NCBI RefSeq assembly: GCF_001297705.1
Contig: NZ_LIRF01000006.1
Span: 253,001 to 317,000, forward strand
Length of the DNA: 64,000 nt
Source: Chryseobacterium sp. ERMR1:04
GTDB taxonomy: Bacteria > Bacteroidota > Bacteroidia > Flavobacteriales > Weeksellaceae
Direction of reading: 5' to 3'
How positions within the stretch are numbered: the first letter of the stretch is position 1; the number at the start of each line of letters is the position of its first letter. Made by a program: the position numbers and the translations under genes. Below are positions 8,211 to 17,340 of this stretch, piece after piece. Below the pieces are notes generated by a model, which was given only the letters and a program-made list of their open reading frames with translations, searched no databases and had not been told where the DNA came from.

Positions 8211-9281
8211 GTGAAAAAAATAGCCTACATAGAAATAGACACTCACGCAGAAATTGCTCAGGATTTTATTGAAATCATGCAAGATTCCCATGAATTTGAA
8301 GTGGATTATTATTTTTCTCAAAAAATTAAAAGTCAGATAAAAGAATCGAAGGAGAATGTATTTTTGTCAGACAGTTCAATGATTATAGATCAGCTGAAAA
8401 TTAAAAAATATGACCTGATTATTATCGGAACTGTTCATCGCTATTTCAATACATTTCAAGCTATTACTGAGAGATTTAATACGGCAATTGTTGTTCATAA
8501 TATTAATTTTACCACAATTTCAAAATCTGATTTAATAAAAAATGTCTTTAAAAAAGATGTAATTTACCGATTGAAATTATGGTGGAAAGAAGGGCTTTTT
8601 TATGCTCCTAAAGTATATAAAAAAGCGAAAAATCTATTGGTTTTAGATCAGGAATTAGCTTCTGAACAGTATACATTTCTTCCTCTGTTTTATACTAAAA
8701 ATGGGCATCATTCAGAAAATAATATATTGAAAGTTGTTATTCCCGGAGGTGTTTCTCAAATGAGAAGAGATTATAAAAGGGTGTTTTCGGACATAAGAAA
8801 ATGGGAAAATGAACTGAAAAAAGGTTCGAATCTTGGAAGCAAATTAATTGAATTTATATTTTTAGGAAAAGCTGACGGAAAAGAATTACAAGAAATAATG
8901 GACTTAGAAAAGTCTTTAGAATATATCAACATCACCTACTTTTCAGAAAGAATTTCTCAACTTGATTTTGAAAAATGGATGAATGAAGGAGATGTTTTAT
9001 GGTGCCCGATTCAGCAGGAAACTGAATTTTTCAGCCAAAAAGAAATCTACGGAACAACAAAAATGACGGGTAATCTTGGTGATGCGATTAAGTATGGAAA
9101 ACTGGCTGTTTTCCCTAAGAATTATCGCTCCAAATTAGATTGTATTATTCCTGAGAACGATCCTGTAATCGAACAGTTTAAGGCGTTAAAAAACAGTGGT
9201 TTTAATTTTCAAAAAGAGTATAATAAGAAATCAGTTCAGGAAAAACTAGAAAAGGTTTTACATCAATTAATGACTACTTAA
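8211..9281 (+). CDS. GT-B-like glycosyltransferase, putative
   Basis: A 356-residue soluble protein, start GTG 8211. The family is not obvious from the N-terminal half (MKKIAYIEIDTHAEIAQDF). The C-terminal half has VVIPGGVSQMRRDY, then GTTKMTGNLGDAIKYGKLAV, the pattern of the GT-B nucleotide-sugar site in which a helix follows a Gly-rich turn and a Gly-Lys pair. WCPIQQETEFF before it is also typical. Its place beside a GT2, a flippase and methyltransferases supports a glycan role. The stop overlaps the end of the convergent flippase gene by 8 bases. Donor and acceptor are unknown. Confidence 0.6.
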   Translation: MKKIAYIEIDTHAEIAQDFIEIMQDSHEFEVDYYFSQKIKSQIKESKENVFLSDSSMIIDQLKIKKYDLIIIGTVHRYFNTFQAITERFNTAIVVHNINFTTISKSDLIKNVFKKDVIYRLKLWWKEGLFYAPKVYKKAKNLLVLDQELASEQYTFLPLFYTKNGHHSENNILKVVIPGGVSQMRRDYKRVFSDIRKWENELKKGSNLGSKLIEFIFLGKADGKELQEIMDLEKSLEYINITYFSERISQLDFEKWMNEGDVLWCPIQQETEFFSQKEIYGTTKMTGNLGDAIKYGKLAVFPKNYRSKLDCIIPENDPVIEQFKALKNSGFNFQKEYNKKSVQEKLEKVLHQLMTT

Positions 9282-10752
9282 TTTTTAAAATACTTTTAAT
9301 AAATTTTACATTCAAATAATTTTCTACAGGAAATATTTTCGTGAAATAGTTTCCGATATAAATTAATATCAAAACAACAGATGGCTTATAGATTAAGTTG
9401 ATTAAATTATTATCAAAAGTAGGCAATACAATAGCCACAGTTATTGCTAACGTACAGATAATTGATACAAAGATCATCTCGATGGTTAAAGGAGAAACCT
9501 TGAAAACAACATAATTGAATATGATTTTAATAACGTTGTAAGTTGTTAATGAAATCGCTGTAGATAAGGCAATTCCTATCAACTTAAGGTCTGTGTTTTT
9601 GATGAAATAAAAGTTTAAACTAATCGTTAACCCTGCCAATAAAAGCATTACCAAAATATTGAAGCGGTAATATTTAGACAATGAAATAATATTCCCGTTG
9701 AATCCTGTTGCGAGGTCTACTAAAACTGCTGAACCCCAGATCCAAACTACCGGTTCATATTCTCTTAGCATTGTTCCGTTTTTAGGCATGAATTGCGTTA
9801 GAAAAGGAAATCCTACCATGATGCATGAGAATAAAACGGCCCCTAAAAAATATAAAGATAAAGACGTCTTTTTGTGAAATCTGTCCAGTTCTTCCATATC
9901 TCCGTCTGCCAATGTTTTGTTGATGATGGGTGCAGAAATATTAAATAATCCCAATTGCGGAATAGAAATCAAAGAAATCAAGGCGTATAAAACCGAGTAA
10001 ATTCCCACTTCTTCCATTCCTAAATATTCACCAATCATAAAGCTGTTGATGGCTAGATAATTACCGAATGTTCCTAGAAATCCGAAAAAACTGTAGTTGA
10101 AAAACTCTTTCCAGAAACCATTTTTCTTAAAATAGTCCGTACTGAAATCAAGTTGTATTTTTTCTAATTTATTGGTGTAATAAATATATCCGAAAAGCAT
10201 TAAAGTAAAGATCCCAAAAAAGAAAGCAAAAGCTATTTTCTGAGACAGCGCAAAATAGAAAAACAAGCAAAAGGCTCCTAGATTAGCTATTTTCGGGAAG
10301 ATGTTATCAAATATATTGGATACAACAATTCTTTTATAATTCGAGGTATACTTATTAAAAATGGCGCAAAACGAGAGAATTAAGATCAGCGGAAGAATCA
10401 TTTCTTTATTCTTCCAGGCTTCCGAAAATCTGAATTTTGGATAAAAATAAGGGATGATAAAAAATATTATACTGAATGCGAGGAAATTAATAAAAACAGT
10501 AAGCAATGATAGCGAAAGCATATTCTGTTTCTTGCCGTCTTTTTCTACGGTGTGAAAAAATTTCACATTCGAATAAGAAATTCCAAGAACAACAAAAGGA
10601 ACCAGCATTTCAGCGGCAGGAAGGATGTAGCGCAATTTTCCGTAAAATTCAAAATCATAAGGGAAAATGAAAATTGCAGAAATTGTACCTAACAAAAAAC
10701 CAATATAACCGATAATGGAATATTTGAAGCCTTGCCTTGCTACTACGCTCAT
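9274..10752 (-). CDS. Polysaccharide/oligosaccharide flippase (Wzx-like, MOP superfamily)
   Basis: A 492-residue, very hydrophobic protein with about 12-14 predicted membrane segments and short charged loops. The N-terminus VARQGFKYSIIGYIGFLLG is the usual opening of the polysaccharide-biosynthesis flippase family. The conserved Pro/Gly-rich segment around QLGLFNISAPIINK lies mid-protein. Such proteins move undecaprenyl-linked glycan units across the inner membrane. It lies 9 bases after the FkbM-type gene on the same strand, so both are probably one transcript, convergent with the glycosyltransferase at 8211-9281. Confidence 0.85.
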   Translation of the reverse strand: MSVVARQGFKYSIIGYIGFLLGTISAIFIFPYDFEFYGKLRYILPAAEMLVPFVVLGISYSNVKFFHTVEKDGKKQNMLSLSLLTVFINFLAFSIIFFIIPYFYPKFRFSEAWKNKEMILPLILILSFCAIFNKYTSNYKRIVVSNIFDNIFPKIANLGAFCLFFYFALSQKIAFAFFFGIFTLMLFGYIYYTNKLEKIQLDFSTDYFKKNGFWKEFFNYSFFGFLGTFGNYLAINSFMIGEYLGMEEVGIYSVLYALISLISIPQLGLFNISAPIINKTLADGDMEELDRFHKKTSLSLYFLGAVLFSCIMVGFPFLTQFMPKNGTMLREYEPVVWIWGSAVLVDLATGFNGNIISLSKYYRFNILVMLLLAGLTISLNFYFIKNTDLKLIGIALSTAISLTTYNVIKIIFNYVVFKVSPLTIEMIFVSIICTLAITVAIVLPTFDNNLINLIYKPSVVLILIYIGNYFTKIFPVENYLNVKFIKSILKIK

Positions 10753-10761
10753 AATGATATT

Positions 10762-11556
10762 TTAAAGGTTCTTGGGTATGAAAATAATGTTGTTGATGTA
10801 CTCTGTTTTATTTTTTTCGTCGTTGGTATTTTGTATCAAAATTTCTTCTGTGAGTTTCTCAAGCTCAAAGGTATGTCTGTTCAGATATTTTGCTTCATAT
10901 CCCCAAGTTTCCACTTCGGCAATGTCTTTCCAAATAGGGCTGTCATGGTGTCTTTGTTCCATTTCAACCATTAATGTTGGCAAAAACTGCTGAATAATAG
11001 TTTTTGCTCCATTCAGTGTTTTCATCTCGTTACCTTCAACATCTATCTTGATGAAATCGAGTCTGTTAAAATGTTCTATTGCCGCCCAATCGTCTAGTTT
11101 AATGACTTTTACTTTTTCAGTATAGCTTTTTTTCTCGCCTTTTTCCTTGTAGGAAGTATTAAGCGTTCCTCTTGACGCAATCATTTTACCATTGATAATA
11201 GGAACTTTAAACTCTGCAGTCGTATTCTCGTCTGAAAGAGCCAAAGGAAGAACCCTCATGGTAGGAAATAATCTTTTTAAACGGGTATATAATTTCTTAT
11301 TGGGTTCAAAAGCGTAGATCTGATCGTGGTTGAGCTTGTTTTCCAGCTGATAAAGAAACGTTCCAACGTTGGCACCAATGTCTAAAATTACTGCTGATTT
11401 GGGTAAATATTCTTTGATCCAGACCAATTCTGGTTCTACATTACGTGCTGAAAAATTATCTTTATTAAGATGGTTTAAGGTCTTAAAATATCTTTTTTTA
11501 TAAAAATTCGGACTAATATACTGTAGTTTCTCTGCAATTTTTTGGTATAAAGACAT
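10762..11556 (-). CDS. FkbM-family SAM-dependent methyltransferase
   Basis: The protein has 264 residues from ATG 11556-11554. An in-frame TTG at 11580 would add 8 residues but overlaps the -7 box at 11578-11585, so it is rejected. VILDIGANVGTFLYQL is the SAM-binding motif and FIKIDVEGNEMKTLNGA is the FkbM hallmark. FkbM enzymes O-methylate sugars or other small molecules. The protein fits the surface-glycan group that includes the flippase directly downstream and the genes at 6319-9281. Confidence 0.85.
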   Translation of the reverse strand: MSLYQKIAEKLQYISPNFYKKRYFKTLNHLNKDNFSARNVEPELVWIKEYLPKSAVILDIGANVGTFLYQLENKLNHDQIYAFEPNKKLYTRLKRLFPTMRVLPLALSDENTTAEFKVPIINGKMIASRGTLNTSYKEKGEKKSYTEKVKVIKLDDWAAIEHFNRLDFIKIDVEGNEMKTLNGAKTIIQQFLPTLMVEMEQRHHDSPIWKDIAEVETWGYEAKYLNRHTFELEKLTEEILIQNTNDEKNKTEYINNIIFIPKNL

Positions 11557-11577
11557 CGGTAGTTTTTTGACGAACCG

Positions 11578-11585
11578 CAAAGGTA
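11578..11585 (-). promoter_or_regulatory. -7 box of the FkbM-flippase transcript
   Basis: TACCTTTG followed by C on the minus strand. Transcription would begin near 11571, leaving a leader of about 15 bases to ATG 11556. No TTG at the right distance was found. Confidence 0.6.
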
Positions 11586-11735
11586 CATAAAAATGTGAAA
11601 CTGATGTTAATTTTGTTTAATTGTAATTAATTGACTGTTAGTTATAAACGTAAGAGTGTTTTTTAAATAAGAGATTAGCTGTAAAAGTGTAATTATAGCA
11701 GTTTAATTTTTTACAGCATAAAAAATGGGCGGGAT

Positions 11736-12401
11736 TTATTGAAACGGTGTATTCAGAAAATCATTAAAAGGTTTCATGACTTTAAAAATTTCAGTCATGT
11801 TTTTTACCGCACTTTTATCCAATACTTCTTCATCTTTTAAATTATAAACTACAATAAAGCTTTTTAGTTTTAGCAATTCGCCCATTGGATCTTCTTTTTC
11901 AAAACCTTGGGGAACTTTTTTCAATTTGTCGGCTTGATCTAATTCAGGAAAATATTTTTTGAAATCTTTATTGTTGATAATTTTTAGGAAATCGTCTCCA
12001 TATAATGAAATCTCTTTTCTTACATCTTTTAAAACAGAAGATTCAGGCATATAAATTCCGCCTGCTAAAAATGATTTTCCGGGTTCTGTATGAAGGTAAT
12101 ATCCACCTTTCTGGCTGCCTTTTCCCATTCCTAGAGAAGCTCCGAAATTGGTTTTATAGGGGATTTTGTCTTTTGAAAATCTCGTATCTCTATAAATTCT
12201 GAATAGTGCTTTTTTAGCATCAAGTTTGGCTAGGTCTTGATCAAATTCTCCCATTTCGTTGATAAGATCTTCAAGAAAAGCAATCATATTTCCCTGAGAT
12301 TCTGTATACAGATTTTTATTTTCATTGAACCATTCACGATTGTTGTTTTTGGTCAGTTTTTTTAAGAAATCAAAGGTTTTTGTAGAAATGGTAGCCGACA
12401 T
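11736..12401 (-). CDS. DUF2461 family protein
   Basis: A 221-residue soluble protein matching the TIGR02453/DUF2461 family throughout: FLKKLTKNNNREWFNENK at the start, then ALFRIYRDTRFSKDKIPYKT and GGYYLHTEPG. The family is widespread in bacteria and some fungi; its function is unknown. The conserved R-x-x-R-D-x-R-F-S-x-x-K-x-P-Y-K block is complete. It lies 32 bases beyond the 3' end of the efflux permease gene on the same strand, so it may be read through from that operon. Confidence 0.88.
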   Translation of the reverse strand: MSATISTKTFDFLKKLTKNNNREWFNENKNLYTESQGNMIAFLEDLINEMGEFDQDLAKLDAKKALFRIYRDTRFSKDKIPYKTNFGASLGMGKGSQKGGYYLHTEPGKSFLAGGIYMPESSVLKDVRKEISLYGDDFLKIINNKDFKKYFPELDQADKLKKVPQGFEKEDPMGELLKLKSFIVVYNLKDEEVLDKSAVKNMTEIFKVMKPFNDFLNTPFQ

Positions 12402-12433
12402 GTTTTTTTATTTTACCTCAAATTTAGCTAAAA

Positions 12434-13663
12434 CTATTCATATCGCAATGCTTCGATCGGGTCCAATTTTGAAGCTTTTAAGGCTGGATAATACCCAAAA
12501 AAGACGCCTGTAATGGCACAGACAATAAAAGAAATAATAATCGAAGATTCTGTAATAAACGTTGGCCATGAAAGAAAAATAGTCACCAATTCTGAAACTA
12601 AAACCCCTAAAATGACTCCTAAAACGCCACCCGTTATACTGATAAGAATAGCTTCTATAAGAAACTGATACAGAATGTCTTTTCCTCGTGCGCCAATAGA
12701 CATTCTTAGGCCTATTTCTTTGGTTCTTTCTGTAACGGAAACATACATAATATTCATAATTCCTATTCCTCCCACAATAAGAGAAATTCCTGCTATTGCG
12801 GATAAAAGAACAGTTAGAAGCTGGCTTGTAGAGCTCATGGTAGAGATCAGTTCTGCTTGGGTTCTTACAGAAAAATCATCGTTGTTTCCGTCCAACGGAA
12901 GCTTATGTTGCTTTCTCAAAATTTCTGAGACTTCATCGGTTGCTTGTTGTGATGTATTTTCATTGGTGGATGAAGCGTAAATGGTTTGCACATAAGTTAT
13001 GCCTAAGAATCGTCTCTGTACTGTGTTAAAAGGAGCAATAATCACATCGTCCTGATCCTGACCAAAAGCATTGGAGCCTTTTGCTGCTAATACACCAATT
13101 ACTTTCATCGGAACTTTATTGAATCTAATAATGGTTCCGATAGGATTTCCACCGCTTGGATATAAATTAGTGACCACGGTTTGCCCAAGAAGACAGACTT
13201 TATTAGAAGAAGTCACATCTTTTTGGGTAAAAAGAGTACCATTTGAAACATTCCAGTCTCTTATGCTAAAGTAATCTACGTTCACTCCCTGAAGTTGTGT
13301 TGGCCAGTTATTAGCCCCGTTGATAGACTGTCCGTTCGTCTGAACGGCAGGTGAAACATAGGAAATATCAGGAGCTCCGTTGGCAATAGCATCTGCATCT
13401 TGTGCTTTTAGCGTTTGGAGTCCGGCAGCTCCAATTCTGGCACCTCCTGAAACGTTCACGTTACTCGTTGGACGAATGGTGATCATATTAGAGCCCATTG
13501 ACGAAAGCTGGTCGCTGATACTTTTTTTAGAACCTTCCCCAATGGCTGTCATAGCAATAACGGAGGCTACACCAATGATGATCCCAAGCATGGTAAGAAA
13601 TGCACGAAGCTTATTTCTTAAAAGTGCTTTCCAGGCAATTCTGAAGAGGTTAGAAAGATTCAT
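12434..13663 (-). CDS. MacB-type ABC transporter permease
   Basis: 409 residues with the MacB_PCD/FtsX layout. One membrane helix near the start (NKLRAFLTMLGIIIGVASV), a periplasmic domain of about 230 residues, and three helices near the C-terminus including GGIGIMNIMYVSVTERTKEIG, the conserved FtsX core. Here the ATPase is a separate protein (13824-14516), unlike fused MacB of enterobacteria. With the adaptor and the TolC-like protein upstream it forms a tripartite efflux or export system for macrolide-like compounds, peptides or lipids; the substrate is unknown. Confidence 0.88.
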   Translation of the reverse strand: MNLSNLFRIAWKALLRNKLRAFLTMLGIIIGVASVIAMTAIGEGSKKSISDQLSSMGSNMITIRPTSNVNVSGGARIGAAGLQTLKAQDADAIANGAPDISYVSPAVQTNGQSINGANNWPTQLQGVNVDYFSIRDWNVSNGTLFTQKDVTSSNKVCLLGQTVVTNLYPSGGNPIGTIIRFNKVPMKVIGVLAAKGSNAFGQDQDDVIIAPFNTVQRRFLGITYVQTIYASSTNENTSQQATDEVSEILRKQHKLPLDGNNDDFSVRTQAELISTMSSTSQLLTVLLSAIAGISLIVGGIGIMNIMYVSVTERTKEIGLRMSIGARGKDILYQFLIEAILISITGGVLGVILGVLVSELVTIFLSWPTFITESSIIISFIVCAITGVFFGYYPALKASKLDPIEALRYE

Positions 13664-13763
13664 TTTGTATCGTTTTTTTAGGCTAAACTATTTGTAATCG
13701 TCATTAGTCGGCAAGTTTTCTAAAGCTTCTTTTGCTGATTTTACGTTTTCATTTTTGATATCT

Positions 13764-13921
13764 TTTATCACTTTCCCGTCTCTTAAAGTAACAGTTCTTC
13801 CGCTGAACATAGCAATGTCGGGTTCATGGGTCACAAAAACAATTTATCACTTTCCCGTCTCTTAAAGTAACAGTTCTTCCGCTGAACATAGCAATGTCGG
13901 GTTCATGGGTCACAAAAACAA
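13764..13921. repeat. Perfect 79-bp tandem duplication inside the ABC ATPase gene
   Basis: Bases 13764-13842 and 13843-13921 are identical. 79 is not divisible by 3, so the second copy shifts the reading frame of the ATPase near its C-terminus. Confidence 0.93.
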
Positions 13922-14516
13922 TTGTTCTTCCCTGTTGGTTGAGATCCTGCATGAGTGCCATAATTTCGTAAGAGGTTCTGGTGTCCAGGTTTCCCGTTGC
14001 TTCATCCGCAAGAATCATAACAGGTTCATTGACTAGCGCTCTGGCAATCGCAACTCTTTGTTGTTGACCACCCGACATTTGATTGGGAAGATGGTCGACT
14101 CTATTTTCTAATTTTACGGCAGCTAACGCTTTTAAAGAGCGTTCATTTCTTTCATCAGTGGATACTTTTGAGTTATAAAGCAACGGCAATTCTACATTTT
14201 CTTTTGCTGAAGTTCTGGCCAGAAGATTATACGATTGAAAGACAAAACCAATTTTTTGATTTCTAAGAACGGCTAATTCATCACGGTCAAGGTTTTTAAT
14301 ATTAACCCCGTCTAAACTATAATCGCCACTCGTAGGTTTATCAAGACATCCTAAAATATTAAGCAACGTAGATTTTCCGGAACCACTGCTTCCCATAATG
14401 GTAACAAACTCGCCACGTTCCACAGAAAAAGTAACTCCTTTTAAAGCGTGTACGGTTTCTTCACCCATTTTGAAATCTCTTTTAAGATCTGTTATTTCAA
14501 GGATTTTTGTTGTCAT
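13824..14516 (-). CDS. ABC transporter ATP-binding subunit (MacB/LolD type), C-terminus changed by a tandem duplication
   Basis: 230 residues. Walker A GSSGSGKS (42-49), Q-loop Gln94, signature SGGQQQR (148-154), Walker B MILADEA (167-173) and switch His204 are all present, so ATP binding and hydrolysis should work. After GKVI (221-224) the frame ends with NCFCDP. This end results from a 79-bp tandem duplication. Beyond it, minus-strand 13766-13688 still encodes the original tail, about 25 residues reading KDIKNENVKSAKEALENLPT and onward to TAG at 13690-13688. The ancestral subunit was thus about 249 residues. It is 24 bases downstream of the adaptor gene. The tail is outside the catalytic core, so function is probably kept. 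Confidence 0.9.
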   Translation of the reverse strand: MTTKILEITDLKRDFKMGEETVHALKGVTFSVERGEFVTIMGSSGSGKSTLLNILGCLDKPTSGDYSLDGVNIKNLDRDELAVLRNQKIGFVFQSYNLLARTSAKENVELPLLYNSKVSTDERNERSLKALAAVKLENRVDHLPNQMSGGQQQRVAIARALVNEPVMILADEATGNLDTRTSYEIMALMQDLNQQGRTIVFVTHEPDIAMFSGRTVTLRDGKVINCFCDP

Positions 14517-14540
14517 GATCTTTACTTTTTAATTATAAAT

Positions 14541-15800
14541 CTATCTTGGTCCGCCACCACCGCCGCTATTTTTGTTTCCGCCTCCTGATCGTTGAGGCAT
14601 AAATGGACTTTTTGCAGCACCTCCTGAAGATTTTTTAGATAGATTTTTATATCCGGTAATAATATTGTCGTTTGTGGTTAATCCTGAAATAACTTGCACT
14701 TCCGTATCATTATCCATACCTATTTTTATTTTTTTACGGGTTATCACACTGTCTTTTCCAATAACCCATACGCCGGCTCCGTTTTTATCCGTCTTGTTTT
14801 GTTTGCCCTTTTTCTGTTGATGTCCTTCTTTTTTACCTTTGGCAAAAGGAGAATTGATTTTATATTTTTCAGCAACAAGGCTATCCGGTTTAAAGCTGGT
14901 TGCTGCCACCGGAATTTTCATGATATTTTCTAAAACAACAGTATAGATGGTAATATTGGCGGTCATTCCCGGTTTTAATTTTAAACTTGAATTATCTGCA
15001 TTGATAATCGTGGTGTAGTTTACCACATTGGAAGAAACGGTGGGATGAAGACGAACCTCAGAGACTTGTCCCTTAAAAGTTTCCTCAGGAAAAGCATCTA
15101 CAGTAAAGGTTGCTTTTTGACCAACTTTGATATTGCCAATATCAGCTTCATCTACAGAGGCACGAACCTGCATTTTTGTTAAATCTTTTGCAATACTGAA
15201 AAGAGTAGGGGTGCTAAAACTTGAGGCAACCGTTTGTCCTTCACTTACACTTCTGTTCAGAACTGTTCCATCGATTGGTGAATAGATATTGGTCAATGAT
15301 AGGTTTTTATTAGCTGTCGAAAGTTGTGCTTTTACCGAATTTACCTGTGCTTTGGCTACATTGTATTGGTTCTGGGCATTATCGTAATCAGCTTTGCTTA
15401 TCGCGCCTACTTTGTAAAGCTGTGACTGACGGTTGATATTGATTTCATTATATGCCAAATTACTTTTAGCATTTTGCAAATTAGCAGTAATCTGTTCGGT
15501 CTGATATTGTAACAAGTCGGGATCTAAAGTTGCTAAAAGCTGTCCTTTTTTTACCGTTGAATTAAAATCAACGTAAAGGTTTTTAATGATTCCAGAAACC
15601 TGGGTTCCCACAGCAACCGTATCTACGGGCTGAACAGTTCCTGTAGCCGTAATAGAATTTGAAATTTCACCCATCTCGGGTTTTGTTGTTTCGAGCTGAA
15701 TTTTCACCTGTTCTTCTTTGATGAAAAAATACCAAATTCCTGCAATAACGATGATGCCGCCAATGAGCCAGAGCCACCATTTTTTATTTTTTGCTTTCAT
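14541..15800 (-). CDS. Efflux periplasmic adaptor (MacA/HlyD family)
   Basis: 419 residues. An N-terminal membrane anchor (about 7-26) is followed by the lipoyl-like half-motif GTVQPVDTVAVGTQVSG, a coiled-coil hairpin rich in Gln and Asn (about 95-165), the second half-motif YSPIDGTVLNRSVSEGQ, and a beta-barrel domain. An insertion rich in Lys/Gln lies near 315-345, and the C-terminus is Gly/Ser-rich. It bridges the inner-membrane ABC permease to the TolC-like channel. It lies two bases after the TolC-like gene in one operon. Confidence 0.9.
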   Translation of the reverse strand: MKAKNKKWWLWLIGGIIVIAGIWYFFIKEEQVKIQLETTKPEMGEISNSITATGTVQPVDTVAVGTQVSGIIKNLYVDFNSTVKKGQLLATLDPDLLQYQTEQITANLQNAKSNLAYNEININRQSQLYKVGAISKADYDNAQNQYNVAKAQVNSVKAQLSTANKNLSLTNIYSPIDGTVLNRSVSEGQTVASSFSTPTLFSIAKDLTKMQVRASVDEADIGNIKVGQKATFTVDAFPEETFKGQVSEVRLHPTVSSNVVNYTTIINADNSSLKLKPGMTANITIYTVVLENIMKIPVAATSFKPDSLVAEKYKINSPFAKGKKEGHQQKKGKQNKTDKNGAGVWVIGKDSVITRKKIKIGMDNDTEVQVISGLTTNDNIITGYKNLSKKSSGGAAKSPFMPQRSGGGNKNSGGGGGPR

Positions 15801-15802
15801 AG

Positions 15803-17113
15803 TTACTTAATAGTTATAGGGTTACCTGCGTAGAATTCGTAAATCTGTTTATTAAGAACGGCAGAATATTTTGCCTGTAGATAATTTTGAATCGTTTGGA
15901 TATATACTAATCTTTGTTGCTGTAATTGTACATAATCTATGCTTCCGAGTTTCATCTGAGCATTAACAATATCATAGGTTTCTTTATTGATATTCATTTG
16001 TTTTAAAGCAGAGTCATACTGAGAAATAGAATTTTGCAGACTGATATAAGATTGTTCAATTTGTTGATTAAGAACGGTCTTTGTGTTTTTTAAATCCAAA
16101 TTAGCCTGTTCTATAGCGATTTTAGATTTTTCAACTTCTGTTTTATAGATTCTGTTGTTATAAATCGGAATTCCAAGACTTAATCCGATCGGTAGATAAA
16201 AGTTATTTCCCAATTGATTAAAATAATTTCCGTTTCCGGTGGAATAATTAGTTGAAATATTTCCCACCACACTTAAAGTCGGCTGAATGGACGCCTGAGC
16301 CATTTTTAAATTGGTATTTGAATTTTCCAGATTCAATTCACCATATTTTACTTCCGGACGTTCATTTTGAGCGGAGTTCTGAACATCTTGTAAAGGTTTT
16401 AAATTCTCATCTACGATAATATTGTCAGGTTTTTCAATCTGAAAATCATAAGAAGAGGGGAGTTGCAGCAATTGTTTGAGGTTAACAATATTTGTTTTTA
16501 AACTATTTTGAGAGGAAATTAAATTATATTCATCTTGTGCCACTTGCGCCTGGATTTGTAAAAAGTTTAATTTTGAAATATTTCCGGCTTTATAAAACTG
16601 GTCTCCTTGTTTTAATTGGGTTTTAGTAGTGGTCAGGATACTTTCAAGAGAAACAATATTTTCCTGAGACATGAGAATATTCAGATAGGCTTGAGTTATG
16701 GACAGTGTAATATTATTTTCTGCTTCCTGAACGGAAAGGTCAGACATTTGAACATTCAGATTTTTAGAAATTTCATTGTTTTTAATATAATTGGCGTGAT
16801 ACAGTGTCATAGAAGAATTTGCACCGATGCTTTGAGAGGGCGCTCCATTTATGTTGAGTCCATTGCTTCCGTTTATCGCAAAAAGTCCTTGGGAAACCGT
16901 TCCGTTAAGGCTAGGGTACTTGGCTTCTTTGGCTTGGAGAAGATCTTGTTCTGCTGAATTTTTAGAAAGCCTCAAAGAATTGATCGAGATATTATTTTCT
17001 TTTGCGTATTCAATACAGTTTTCTAATGTCCAATTACTAGGATAGGCCTGTGTTTGAGCAGATACGTCAATGATTTTAAACAGAAATATCAAAAAGAAAA
17101 ATTTAAGTTTCAT
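15803..17113 (-). CDS. TolC-family outer-membrane efflux channel
   Basis: 436 residues with a signal peptide ending near DVSAQ. Two OEP repeats follow with long amphipathic helices rich in Gln, Asn, Ala and Leu; WTLENCIEYAKENN at the start of the mature protein is typical of Bacteroidota TolC proteins. It forms the trimeric tunnel for the MacAB-like pump. First gene of the operon 17113-12434. No clear promoter box was found in the AT-rich 220 bases upstream. Confidence 0.88.
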   Translation of the reverse strand: MKLKFFFLIFLFKIIDVSAQTQAYPSNWTLENCIEYAKENNISINSLRLSKNSAEQDLLQAKEAKYPSLNGTVSQGLFAINGSNGLNINGAPSQSIGANSSMTLYHANYIKNNEISKNLNVQMSDLSVQEAENNITLSITQAYLNILMSQENIVSLESILTTTKTQLKQGDQFYKAGNISKLNFLQIQAQVAQDEYNLISSQNSLKTNIVNLKQLLQLPSSYDFQIEKPDNIIVDENLKPLQDVQNSAQNERPEVKYGELNLENSNTNLKMAQASIQPTLSVVGNISTNYSTGNGNYFNQLGNNFYLPIGLSLGIPIYNNRIYKTEVEKSKIAIEQANLDLKNTKTVLNQQIEQSYISLQNSISQYDSALKQMNINKETYDIVNAQMKLGSIDYVQLQQQRLVYIQTIQNYLQAKYSAVLNKQIYEFYAGNPITIK

Positions 17114-17312
17114 GGTTTTATTTTTGAAAATTCATAAATAACACTGAAAAAATCAATCCAATTTAACAAAAAAAAACAATATTTAACGAGTATTTAACAG
17201 AGAGAGTGTTTTTTTGCGTTTAATTTTTTAAAAATTAAAAAAATATTAAAGAATTCTGAAATTAAGATTGCTTATTTAACACTTTGTTCAAAATAAAGTC
17301 AAATATTAATTG

Positions 17313-17320
17313 TATATTTG
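17313..17320 (+). promoter_or_regulatory. -7 box of the DEAD-box helicase gene
   Basis: TATATTTG followed by C. A TTG lies at 17284-17286, 26 bases away, slightly longer than the usual 17-23. Leader of about 14 bases to ATG 17341. Confidence 0.65.
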
Positions 17321-17340
17321 CAGAAATTTTATAATATTTA

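Noticed and set aside
11557..11580. TTG start for the FkbM gene
   Set aside because: It falls inside the -7 promoter box (11578-11585); ATG 11556 is downstream and gives a normal N-terminus.
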